Notes: a model not told the origin generated them from the letters alone. Positions 1 to 6,540 are shown, counted from the first letter of the stretch. The stretch is DNA of 7,107 bases from CAYSAA01 sp964428905 (GCA_964428905.1 CAYSAA010000157.1:1-7107), one strand, 5' to 3'. Translations and numbers: made by a program.

Positions 1-74
1 GGCTCCCCGGGTAGGATTCGAACCTACAACCCTCCGGTTAACAGCCGGATGCTCCACCGTTGAGCTACCGAGGA
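1..74 (-). tRNA. tRNA-Asn (anticodon GUU)
   Basis: Read on the minus strand, the sequence folds into a full cloverleaf. The acceptor stem is TCCTCGG with CCGGGGA (one T-G wobble). The D arm is GCTC/GAGC, and the anticodon stem TCCGG/CCGGA encloses the loop CTGTTAA. The variable region has five bases, and the T arm is GTAGG-TTCGAAT-CCTAC. The loop places GTT at positions 34-36, which decodes AAC/AAU as asparagine. After the acceptor stem come discriminator G and then CC at the window edge, so a gene-encoded CCA tail is likely but its last A falls outside. The gene follows rpoD on the same strand but has its own promoter. Confidence 0.96.
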
Positions 75-88
75 ATAACGCAAGTATC

Positions 89-117
89 ATTTTAATCTAA
101 AATAGCGAAAAGGTCAA
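89..117 (-). promoter_or_regulatory. Sigma-70-type promoter of tRNA-Asn
   Basis: On the minus strand a -35 box TTGACC (112-117) is separated by exactly 17 bases from a -10 box TAAAAT (89-94). Each box matches the housekeeping consensus at five of six positions. The -10 box ends 14 bases before the first base of the mature tRNA, which leaves a leader of about seven bases for 5' processing. The promoter lies between the end of rpoD and the tRNA, so the tRNA can be expressed independently of the dnaG-rpoD transcript. The flanking region 118-201 is very AT-rich, and I see no GC-rich terminator for rpoD in it. Confidence 0.8.
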
Positions 118-201
118 TCAATATTGCGTAATTTTTACTATTTTTATTCTATCTTTCTTTCATATTATAGTTGAAAAATCTTTATTTCTTTCTGTTTTGC
201 T

Positions 202-1314
202 TTATTCCAGATAGTCACGTAATTTTTTACTACGGCTGGGATGTCTCAACTTTCGCAGTGCTTTGGCTTCAATCTGCCTAATTCTCTCCCGGGTTACGCC
301 AAATTCCCTGCCAACCTCTTCCAGCGTATGCGGGTGTCCGTTGGTAATGCCAAATCTTAATTCCAGAACTCGTTTCTCTCTCTGGGTTAATGTTTTTAAG
401 ACACCATCCAATTGTTCTTTTAATAGGGTGTGGGAAGCAATCTTGGGTGGGGCAGGTGAATCTTCGTCTTCGATAAAATCCCCCAAATGACTGTCATCTT
501 CTTTGCCGATGGGGCTCTCCAGGGAAACAGGTTCCTGTGCTGTTTTAATAATTTCTTTGATTTTTTCCAATGGCAACTCCATTCTCTCGGCAATCTCCTC
601 AATGGTTGGTTCTCTGCCAAGTTCTTGTAACAAGTGCCTTGACATACGCACTAATTTATTGATGGTTTCCACCATATGAACCGGAACCCGAATGGTTCTA
701 GCCTGATCGGCAATGGCTCTGGTAATTGCCTGCCTGATCCACCAGGTAGCATAGGTACTGAATTTATAACCACGTCGGTAATCAAACTTTTCCACCGCAC
801 GAATCAAGCCCATATTCCCTTCCTGAATTAAATCTAAAAAAAGCATGCCTCTTCCTACATAGCGTTTGGCTATACTTACTACTAATCTCAAATTTGACTG
901 TACTAAAATCCTTTTGGCTTCCTCGTCCCCAACTTCCATTCGCTTGGCTAATTCAATCTCTTCATCAGCAGTTAACAACCTGATTTGCCCGATTTCTTTT
1001 AAATACATCTTTACTGGATCATCCAGTTCTATGCCTCTTCCAATAGCAAGTTCCGAATGAAGGTCTTTTTTAGAGATGATAGCTGCCCTTATTTTTTTTA
1101 TCCTCCCCTTACTCTCGATTGTTTCATCGTCTTCTTCTTTCTCCTCTTCATCAACCACATCAACTCCTAATTTGCTAAGGGCATCGTAGATATCTTCAAT
1201 CTTGTTAATATTAATTATATCGTCTTCCAGATAATTTTCTATTTCCTGGAAAGTTAAAAAATTTTTCTGCTTTCCCTTCTCAATCAAATCATCTATTTCC
1301 TTTTTCTTTGCCAT
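202..1314 (-). CDS. rpoD: RNA polymerase primary sigma factor RpoD/SigA
   Basis: This is the housekeeping sigma factor, which directs core RNA polymerase to -35/-10 promoters. The 370 residues give a compact primary sigma of the Bacillus SigA length class, without the large non-conserved insert of proteobacterial RpoD. A region 1.1-like N-terminus (about 1-50) is followed by a very acidic linker (54-67). Region 1.2 starts near DDPVKMYLKEIG (98-109). Regions 2.1-2.4 run from about 137 to 212, with NLRLVVSIAKRYVGRG (141-156), DLIQEGNMGL (161-170) and the promoter-melting and -10-reading segment YATWWIRQAITRAIADQART (188-207). Region 3 follows to about 290. Region 4.2 ends with the helix-turn-helix GVTRERIRQIEAKALRKLRH (339-358). 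The ATG start has an AAGGTGGG ribosome binding site (1324-1331) nine bases upstream. The gene lies 149 bases downstream of dnaG, as in a macromolecular synthesis operon. Confidence 0.98.
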   Translation of the reverse strand: MAKKKEIDDLIEKGKQKNFLTFQEIENYLEDDIININKIEDIYDALSKLGVDVVDEEEKEEDDETIESKGRIKKIRAAIISKKDLHSELAIGRGIELDDPVKMYLKEIGQIRLLTADEEIELAKRMEVGDEEAKRILVQSNLRLVVSIAKRYVGRGMLFLDLIQEGNMGLIRAVEKFDYRRGYKFSTYATWWIRQAITRAIADQARTIRVPVHMVETINKLVRMSRHLLQELGREPTIEEIAERMELPLEKIKEIIKTAQEPVSLESPIGKEDDSHLGDFIEDEDSPAPPKIASHTLLKEQLDGVLKTLTQREKRVLELRFGITNGHPHTLEEVGREFGVTRERIRQIEAKALRKLRHPSRSKKLRDYLE

Positions 1315-1463
1315 ATCAAACAGCCCACCTTTACATAATATAGTCAGTGGAGGAAGCTTCCCTGAAACCCCTCTAATTCTTTTTCTTAATGCCTTTTAAT
1401 ATTTTTCTTATTTTGGCTATCCTTTGCAAATCAACCTATATTCTTATGGAAAAGAATTTATTA

Positions 1464-3221
1464 TTATACAATCGCTTTGATTTGATGCATGATGTTCTGA
1501 TAATCTTGTAAAAGTTCCGGTGTAACCTCGTTTTTTATCCTTTCCTCTTCTTTTATTTTACTGCCTATCCTATTTAATTCCAGCTGAAGCCGATATTTCT
1601 TAATAGCTTTGATAGAACGATATATGGTTTCTTCATCTGAAAAAACAACATCTTTCAGCATAATCTGTGAAAGCAGGTTGATCTTGTTCTGATCATTAAC
1701 TGCGTCTATTACTTTTTGAAGACAAATTTTCTCTCCTTTTTTAAATAAGTTGTTTATCACAAAAACAATATCTCGATGTTCTTTTACAGAAAAATCATCT
1801 ATCCTTAAGTCGGAAAATATTTTTTCAATATAATTCCTCTTTTGCAACATGCTGCCAATTAATATCTTTTCCGCATTTACATAGGTTAATTCAGTATCGG
1901 TCTTAGCTGAAATATGGGGTAATGTACGACTCCCCTTTCTATATCGGTTCAAATCTTTAAGGATACTCTCTTCTTCTATATCCAGCTTTTCAGCAATTTT
2001 CTTTACTTCCACCTGTAATTCCATCTGACTATGAATATCAGCCAAATCCGGGAAAATCTCTCGGATAATTGCTATTTTTCCGTCACTGGTTGTCCCAATA
2101 TGACGATGCATTAAGACTTCTAATTTATAATCAATTAATGGTAAGGCATCTTTAATCAACATGGCAAAATATTCTTTCCCTTTTCTTAGTAAGACATCAG
2201 CAGGATCGCTCTCTGCAGGTAGAGAAATAATCCTGACTTTTATCTCTGCTTTTTTCAATATATTGAGCCCTCTCAGAGTGGCACTCCTACCGGCTGCATC
2301 GGAATCAAAGGCAATCATCACCTCATCTACGTATCTTTTAATCAAATCAACTTGCTGAGTGGTCAGAGCCGTACCCAGGGAGGCAATAGCATTATCAAAT
2401 CCATATTGATGGGCCATCAGGACATCGGTATAGCCTTCAACAATGATCACTTGATTTTTCTGACGAATTCCTTTCCTGGCTTGATACAAGCCATATAGAT
2501 GTTTTCCTTTACTATATACAGGGGTTTCCGGAGAATTAATATATTTCGGTAAGTTATCATCTAATACTCTTCCTCCGAAGGCAATAATCTTCCCCTGGAC
2601 ATTATGGATTGGAAAAATAATTCTATTGCGAAAACAATCCATATATTTCCCACTTTTTCGGCTTTTAACTACCAGGCCTCCCTTAACCAAATCTGATAAT
2701 TGAAACTTTTTTTGCAGTAAAAGGTGCATGAGATATTCATACTCTGATGTTGCATAACCAAGTTGAAATTTTTGGATTGTTTGTTTTTCAAAGTGTCGTT
2801 TTAGCAGGTATTGCAGTGCACTTATCCCTTGATTTTGAAACAAATTTTTCTGGTAATAATCTGCTGCAATTTCATTCAAACTTAAAATAAGTTCTTTTTC
2901 GTGATAAGCCTGATTATTCTGGTTATTGGCAGTAGGAAGCTCAATCCCGGCTTTATCAGCTAACATCCTAACCGCTTCCGGAAAATCAATTTTTTCAATC
3001 TTCATGATGAAGCTGAAAATATTTCCGCCTTCACCGCAGCCAAAACAATGAAATATCTGCTTTTCCCTATCAACCATAAAAGAAGGGGTTTTTTCCTGAT
3101 GAAAAGGACATAACCCTTTATAGCCTTTTCCGCTTGGTTTTAAGGATACATATTCTGAAATGACCTCAACAATATCTAGTCTATTTCTAATTTCATCCAG
3201 GATTTCCTCAGAATACCTCAC
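1464..3221 (-). CDS. dnaG: DNA primase DnaG
   Basis: DnaG makes the RNA primers that start Okazaki fragments and the leading strand at the replication fork. The 585 residues are close to the family's usual 600. The N-terminal CHC2 zinc-binding domain shows C38, H41, C59 and C62 (CPFH and CFGC). The polymerase core contains the basic segment RNRIIFPIHNVQGKIIAFGG (198-217). The TOPRIM fold has its acidic E262 in VEGYTDV and the D306-x-D308 pair in FDSDAAG. The region from about 440 to the end fits the DnaB-helicase-binding domain, which is the most divergent part. The start is GTG (3219-3221), chosen because the family's N-terminal YSEEILDEIRNR pattern begins here and a GGAAGGAG site sits 10 bases upstream. 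It leads the dnaG-rpoD pair. Confidence 0.98.
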   Translation of the reverse strand: MRYSEEILDEIRNRLDIVEVISEYVSLKPSGKGYKGLCPFHQEKTPSFMVDREKQIFHCFGCGEGGNIFSFIMKIEKIDFPEAVRMLADKAGIELPTANNQNNQAYHEKELILSLNEIAADYYQKNLFQNQGISALQYLLKRHFEKQTIQKFQLGYATSEYEYLMHLLLQKKFQLSDLVKGGLVVKSRKSGKYMDCFRNRIIFPIHNVQGKIIAFGGRVLDDNLPKYINSPETPVYSKGKHLYGLYQARKGIRQKNQVIIVEGYTDVLMAHQYGFDNAIASLGTALTTQQVDLIKRYVDEVMIAFDSDAAGRSATLRGLNILKKAEIKVRIISLPAESDPADVLLRKGKEYFAMLIKDALPLIDYKLEVLMHRHIGTTSDGKIAIIREIFPDLADIHSQMELQVEVKKIAEKLDIEEESILKDLNRYRKGSRTLPHISAKTDTELTYVNAEKILIGSMLQKRNYIEKIFSDLRIDDFSVKEHRDIVFVINNLFKKGEKICLQKVIDAVNDQNKINLLSQIMLKDVVFSDEETIYRSIKAIKKYRLQLELNRIGSKIKEEERIKNEVTPELLQDYQNIMHQIKAIV

Positions 3222-3231
3222 AAAAAATAAA

Positions 3232-3239
3232 CTCCTTCC
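3232..3239 (-). promoter_or_regulatory. Shine-Dalgarno site fixing the GTG start of dnaG
   Basis: GGAAGGAG on the minus strand lies 10 bases before the GTG codon. It is a strong match to the anti-Shine-Dalgarno sequence. It supports GTG at 3221 as the true initiation codon, since no ATG sits at this place. Confidence 0.75.
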
Positions 3240-3256
3240 AATTTATTGATTAATAA

Positions 3257-3286
3257 TTAATACTCTTTAATTTTTATTTTCTACAA
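3257..3286 (-). promoter_or_regulatory. Possible weak promoter upstream of dnaG
   Basis: On the minus strand TTGTAG (3281-3286; three of six matches to TTGACA) is followed after 18 bases by TATTAA (3257-3262; four of six matches to TATAAT). This lies between the hairpin that follows the endonuclease gene and the dnaG ribosome binding site, where a dnaG-rpoD promoter is expected. The region is so AT-rich that such matches occur easily by chance, so this is only a candidate. Confidence 0.2.
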
Positions 3287-3325
3287 AATGGAGACAATAT
3301 CCTCTTTTTTATTCCAACATTTTTT

Positions 3326-3380
3326 AAAAAAATCATTCATATTAAATGTGAATAAGATCACACTCCAATAAGAATGATTT
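3326..3380 (-). terminator. Hairpin with T-tract after the EndoQ-like gene
   Basis: The minus strand has AAATCATTC (3380-3372) and its perfect complement GAATGATTT (3338-3330). Inside are a further four-pair stretch (3340-3343 with 3367-3370) and a five-pair tip TGTGA/TCACA. The outer arm runs into seven consecutive T residues on the minus strand (3332-3326). Its place, 47 bases after the stop codon of the EndoQ-like gene and before dnaG, fits an intrinsic terminator separating the two transcription units. The stem is AT-rich and interrupted, so efficiency may be low. A T-run also flanks it on the plus strand, but no plus-strand gene is visible to be terminated. Confidence 0.5.
3347..3362. 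promoter_or_regulatory. TGTGA-N6-TCACA palindrome (Crp/Fnr-type operator look-alike)
   Basis: A perfect five-base inverted repeat with a six-base spacer, TGTGA-ATAAGA-TCACA, matches the textbook DNA consensus of Crp-type regulators. It lies about 126 bases upstream of the dnaG start and forms the tip of the larger hairpin. It could therefore be a protein-binding site, just the top of the RNA stem, or both. No Crp/Fnr-family gene is in the window to support a regulatory reading. Confidence 0.3.
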
Positions 3381-3426
3381 AATTTTTTCATATATTTTTC
3401 TACACTACGATATTTTCAGCCAAAAA

Positions 3427-4668
3427 TCAAAACAGGCAATCTGAGGTTGAAGCCTTTCCTATGACAGGTTGACCACTCACTTTGCCATATTTACCGCCAC
3501 CACCGGCAACCAAAGCCAATTTACCACTTCGGGCGGCAATAATATCTGTAGCTATTTTAAAACCAACCACCTGGCTTATCTCCTGATGGGAAGCTTTATG
3601 TAAAATATTCATTTCTGTTCCGAAATAACCAAATAACTTTTCCAGTGTTTTCCTGCCAATTCCTGGAACAAAATCCAGGGCAACCTGATGAAAATAAGGA
3701 GGACGATGTGACGGAGAAATCGTGGCACGCCTATTACTTATTTCAACAATTCTATCCAGAACCCCTTTCGTTACTTTGTTACTTCCGCATTTTTCACATT
3801 GGAATACAGGAGGTAAACCAATGGCAGTATGATTACATTCTTCGCAATAAGTACGATGATATTTTCCCAGCTTAGGATCAAGTCCATAATTTGCTAGCAC
3901 CTTTCTACCAGATTCTCTTCGTAAAACCATTAATAACTCTTTAAAAGTTGGTTGTTCAATTTGAATGACATTGTATTCCCGGCCAATTTTGGGAAGAGAA
4001 TGGGCATCAGAGTTGGTTAAAAAAGTAAAATCCGAAAGTTCTTCTAAGCGGTCTGCTAAAAAGGTATCAGCACTTAAGCCCAATTCGACAGCCGGTATCT
4101 TTTTGATTGTAGATGGAGTAAACATTTCATTTAAATGAGCAACACAATTGCCATAAATACTTTTATGGGGTGTAAAAATATGCGCAGGAATCACAATGCC
4201 ACCTGTCTGATTAACCGCATGAAAAAAATCTTGTGCAGTGATTCCACTATTCTGGGAACTTAAATTGAGATTGGTCACTACTCTGCTCATTTTTTTACTA
4301 AATTCCCGGATATCAGCAAAATAAGGGAAAAATGCAACTTGGTGAGATAATCCTCCGCTTTTCTCCTTTGTTTCTATCTCTGAACCTAACATAACCGTAA
4401 CACTATCACGGTAGCGTAATCCCCCATCCTTTAATTCCTTCATTTCCCCATTTAGTATTAATTGACCAATATCATCAATGACACGTGGAGAGGCACAATC
4501 AACAATTCCCACAACATCAATACCTTTTCGGTTCTGACATTCTCTGGCAATGTTGGCAAAGGTTAATTTTCTGGAAGCAGTAACTTTTACCGGTAAATCA
4601 TGTCGATCCCTGCCAATATGAACATGAAGGTCCATAAAATATTGATTTTTTTGCTGTTTTTTGTTCAT
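3427..4668 (-). CDS. EndoQ-family PHP nuclease (TIGR00375 type)
   Basis: Characterised endonuclease Q members cut DNA 5' of uracil, hypoxanthine, xanthine or abasic sites. The 413-residue protein starts with a PHP phosphoesterase domain: DLHVH (D13, H15, H17), GSEIE (95-99), H109, PAH (H163) and SDAH (D221, H223) are the likely metal ligands. A four-cysteine zinc site follows (C275, C278, C291, C294). Next come a helix-hairpin-helix element around VPGIGRKTLEKLF (334-346), a second weaker one (about 363-382), and a glycine-rich tail with GGGGKYG (389-395). I chose ATG at 4668 because it overlaps the upstream NUDIX stop as ATGA and has GGTGG eight bases before it. ATG at 4683 would add five residues but lacks a well-placed ribosome binding site. 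Family membership is clear. Base-damage specificity is inferred from the family and was formerly annotated only as conserved hypothetical. Confidence 0.88.
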   Translation of the reverse strand: MNKKQQKNQYFMDLHVHIGRDRHDLPVKVTASRKLTFANIARECQNRKGIDVVGIVDCASPRVIDDIGQLILNGEMKELKDGGLRYRDSVTVMLGSEIETKEKSGGLSHQVAFFPYFADIREFSKKMSRVVTNLNLSSQNSGITAQDFFHAVNQTGGIVIPAHIFTPHKSIYGNCVAHLNEMFTPSTIKKIPAVELGLSADTFLADRLEELSDFTFLTNSDAHSLPKIGREYNVIQIEQPTFKELLMVLRRESGRKVLANYGLDPKLGKYHRTYCEECNHTAIGLPPVFQCEKCGSNKVTKGVLDRIVEISNRRATISPSHRPPYFHQVALDFVPGIGRKTLEKLFGYFGTEMNILHKASHQEISQVVGFKIATDIIAARSGKLALVAGGGGKYGKVSGQPVIGKASTSDCLF

Positions 4669-5201
4669 CGATTTAGCCACCATAGTATCCCAATCAGCGT
4701 TTTGGCATCTCTGATTTTATCTTTCTGCAATAATAACCGTATCTTTTCTATATCAAGTTCTACAATTTCAATGAACTCATCATAGTCAGTATTCGATTTG
4801 GTTCTGGTCAGGTTCTGAGCAAAATAGAGCGTCAACTTTTCATTACAAAAACCGGGTGAGGAATAAAAATCAAATATTCTTTCCCATTTCTGAGCCCGAT
4901 AACCGGTTTCTTCTTCCAGCTCTCTTTGAGCACAAGCAATTATTTCTTCAGAAGGTTCAATAGTTCCCGCAGGTAGCTCCAATAAAACATCTTCAATGGC
5001 TTTTCGAAATTGTTTGACCATAACAAGCTGTCCCCGATTATTTTGCGCCAGTATAACAACAGCACCGGGATGCTCTACAATTTCTCTGGTGGATCTTCTT
5101 CCATCCGGGAGAATAACTTCATCTTTTCGCAGATGAACTACTCTCCCACTATAAATTTCTTCAGATTTAATTGTCTTTTCCTGTAGATATTTTTTTTCCA
5201 T
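4665..5201 (-). CDS. nudF: NUDIX hydrolase, ADP-ribose pyrophosphatase type (NudF)
   Basis: The expected reaction is hydrolysis of ADP-ribose or related nucleoside diphosphate sugars to AMP and ribose 5-phosphate, a cytosolic clean-up step. The 178 residues fit the family. The NUDIX box GX5EX7REUXEEXGU is intact: G79, E85, R93, E94, E97, E98 and G100. The preceding strand-turn with KQFRKAIEDVLLELPAG (63-79) and the later SPGFCNE (115-121) are typical of the ADP-ribose pyrophosphatase subgroup rather than MutT. The stop codon shares bases with the EndoQ-like start (ATGA), so the two are probably translated together. The start ATG has GAGGA directly against it with no spacer, and an in-frame TAG lies 12 bases upstream, so no longer start is possible. 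Substrate is assigned from family resemblance; other NDP-sugars remain possible. Confidence 0.9.
   Translation of the reverse strand: MEKKYLQEKTIKSEEIYSGRVVHLRKDEVILPDGRRSTREIVEHPGAVVILAQNNRGQLVMVKQFRKAIEDVLLELPAGTIEPSEEIIACAQRELEEETGYRAQKWERIFDFYSSPGFCNEKLTLYFAQNLTRTKSNTDYDEFIEIVELDIEKIRLLLQKDKIRDAKTLIGILWWLNR
4677..4681 (-). promoter_or_regulatory. Shine-Dalgarno site for the EndoQ-like gene
   Basis: GGTGG on the minus strand lies eight bases before ATG 4668. It resembles the AAGGTGGG site used by rpoD in the same window. It sits inside the end of the NUDIX coding region and supports initiation at 4668 by translational coupling rather than at 4683. Confidence 0.55.
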
Positions 5202-5253
5202 TCCTCTTTTTCTCTACATCACAAGGATAGGGCAAGATTTTCTTTAATTTTAT

Positions 5254-5793
5254 CTAGCCGGTAATCATTTTTTCTCCTCTTTTTAATGCCTCTTTATTCA
5301 GTTCCATTATTTTTTCTGATTTTTTACCTAACATGTCTTCCAATGCCTGAATGATAGTTCCCATTTGTACGCTTTTGCTCTTTGCCACATAGGCACCTAA
5401 AGTAACCATATTGGCAACTCTTAAGTTACCCAATTCGTTAGCAATGTCATTGGCTGGAATTTTTATTACCTGGACATCGTCCCTTTTCACATCCTGAGAA
5501 ATCAGTGATTCGTTAAGTATAATTGTACCACCTTTTTCAACATGTGCTTCAAATTTATCTAAGGAAGGTTTATTCATAGCAATTAAGGTCATAGGATTGG
5601 AGACAACTGGTGAAGCAACTTCATCAGAGGAGACAATTACCGTACAATTTGCGGTTCCTCCACGCATCTCTGGTCCATAGGAAGGCATCCAGGCAACATG
5701 TTTCCCTTCCAACATCCCGGCATAGGCAACTAATCGTCCCATCAAAAGAACGCCTTGACCACCAAATCCTGCAAAAATTATTTCATCTAACAT
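5254..5793 (-). CDS. 2-oxoacid:ferredoxin oxidoreductase gamma subunit (VOR type)
   Basis: This is the small catalytic-domain subunit of a CoA-dependent 2-oxoacid:acceptor oxidoreductase, which converts a 2-oxoacid and CoA to acyl-CoA and CO2 with transfer of electrons to ferredoxin. The 179 residues are the usual size. Family hallmarks are the N-terminal GFGGQGV (9-15) and SYGPEMRGG (38-46), followed by the NCTVIVSSDEVASPVV segment (49-64). The TAA of the beta gene directly abuts this ATG (TAAATG), and the strong GGAGGAGG site (5802-5809) lies inside the end of beta, so the two are co-translated. It is the last visible subunit gene. No ferredoxin-like delta subunit follows it, so any delta gene would lie upstream of alpha, outside the window. 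Confidence 0.93.
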   Translation of the reverse strand: MLDEIIFAGFGGQGVLLMGRLVAYAGMLEGKHVAWMPSYGPEMRGGTANCTVIVSSDEVASPVVSNPMTLIAMNKPSLDKFEAHVEKGGTIILNESLISQDVKRDDVQVIKIPANDIANELGNLRVANMVTLGAYVAKSKSVQMGTIIQALEDMLGKKSEKIMELNKEALKRGEKMITG

Positions 5794-6540
5794 TTAGATT
5801 GCCTCCTCCGGACTTTTAAACTCACCCAACGGATAATAGGGTATCATTTTTTCCTCTACCCAGTGATTGGCTTCTTTCGGGCTTAACCCCCAATTGGTAG
5901 GACAAGTGGAAAGTATTTCAACCATAGAAAATCCCTTACCATCTTTCTGAAACTGAAAGGCTTTTTTAATGGCCTTTTTCGCTCTGATAATATAAACTGG
6001 TTTAGTTAAAGCCACTCTGGCAATGTAACTGGGACTATTCAAGGTAGAAAGTAATTCGCACATTCGAATAGGCATTCCCATTGTTTTCGGGTCACGTCCA
6101 TAAGGTGAAGTGGCAGTGACTTGACCCACCAATGTAGTAGGGGCCATTTGCCCACCGGTCATACCATAAGTTGCATTGTTGATAAAGATAACCGTAATTT
6201 TCTCACCACGATTGGCTGCATGAATAATTTCTGCTGTTCCGATGGATGCCAAATCTCCGTCTCCCTGATAAGAAAAAACAATATTATCCGGTTTTGCTCT
6301 TTTTATTCCGGTTGCTGTAGCAGGTGCCCTGCCATGAGCGGCAACAATCATATCACAATCAAAAAAGAGATAGGCAAATACAGAACAACCTACCGGAGCA
6401 ATGCCAATGGTATCTTCCCTTATATTTAGCTCGTCTAATACTTCAGCCACTAATCTGTGTGCAATACCATGATGGCAACCGGGGCAATATGTGAAAGGAA
6501 TTTTGGTTAAAGATCTTGGTTTGGAAAATACTTTATTCAT
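5794..6540 (-). CDS. 2-oxoacid:ferredoxin oxidoreductase beta subunit, TPP-binding (VOR type)
   Basis: This subunit binds thiamine pyrophosphate and carries out decarboxylation of the 2-oxoacid. The protein has 248 residues from ATG 6540. An N-terminal CPGC motif (C19, C22) leads to GIAPVGCSVFAYLFFDCD (46-63) and AAHGRAPATATGIK (67-80). The TPP/Mg motif has GDGD (93-96) and ends in NNATYGMTGGQ (121-131). The run STCPTNWG (211-218) near the end is typical of the branched-chain (VOR/2-ketoisovalerate-like) group. An in-frame TTG one codon upstream (6543) is possible and is better spaced from GGAGGTG, but ATG fits the family N-terminus (M-x-x-V-F-x-x-P-x-S-L-T). Most relatives that I recall read CPGCGHG where this protein reads CPGCHHG. 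Substrate preference is inferred. Naming differs between databases, so no symbol is given. Confidence 0.94.
   Translation of the reverse strand: MNKVFSKPRSLTKIPFTYCPGCHHGIAHRLVAEVLDELNIREDTIGIAPVGCSVFAYLFFDCDMIVAAHGRAPATATGIKRAKPDNIVFSYQGDGDLASIGTAEIIHAANRGEKITVIFINNATYGMTGGQMAPTTLVGQVTATSPYGRDPKTMGMPIRMCELLSTLNSPSYIARVALTKPVYIIRAKKAIKKAFQFQKDGKGFSMVEILSTCPTNWGLSPKEANHWVEEKMIPYYPLGEFKSPEEAI
5802..5809 (-). promoter_or_regulatory. Shine-Dalgarno site of the gamma subunit
   Basis: GGAGGAGG on the minus strand ends eight bases before the gamma ATG and is embedded in the last codons of the beta gene. It is the strongest ribosome binding site in the window and fixes the gamma start. Confidence 0.75.

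Noticed and set aside
120..201. Search for an rpoD terminator or a small RNA in the gap before the tRNA
   Set aside because: Only a five-pair TTTCA/TGAAA repeat is present, with no GC-rich stem. Nothing supportable was found.
263..490. Plus-strand open frames opposite rpoD (also near 866-1060)
   Set aside because: They lie entirely antisense to well-conserved sigma-factor sequence and have no recognisable domain. They look like mirror frames of the real gene.
420..620. Minus-strand 66-codon frame inside rpoD
   Set aside because: It is an alternative frame of the conserved region 3 of RpoD, and its peptide is low-information and family-less.
1390..1418. TTGCAA-N17-AAAAAT on the minus strand as an internal rpoD promoter
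   Set aside because: Each box has only four of six matches in AT-rich DNA, so it cannot be distinguished from background.
1441..1456. TTCTT-N6-AAGAA repeat just after the dnaG stop, considered as a terminator
   Set aside because: It is five A/T-dominated pairs with no T-tract directly after it on the transcribed strand. It is too weak, and dnaG-rpoD co-transcription is the expected arrangement.
3645..3875. Plus-strand frame opposite the EndoQ-like gene
   Set aside because: It is antisense to the zinc and helix-hairpin-helix region and has no recognisable domain.
5610..5819. Plus-strand frame opposite the gamma subunit
   Set aside because: It is fully antisense to conserved GGQG/SYGPEMRGG coding sequence, with no upstream ribosome binding site.
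6121..6429. 102-codon plus-strand frame with several cysteines
   Set aside because: It is antisense to the TPP-binding core of the beta subunit. The cysteines come from the complement of conserved codons and have no zinc-motif spacing.
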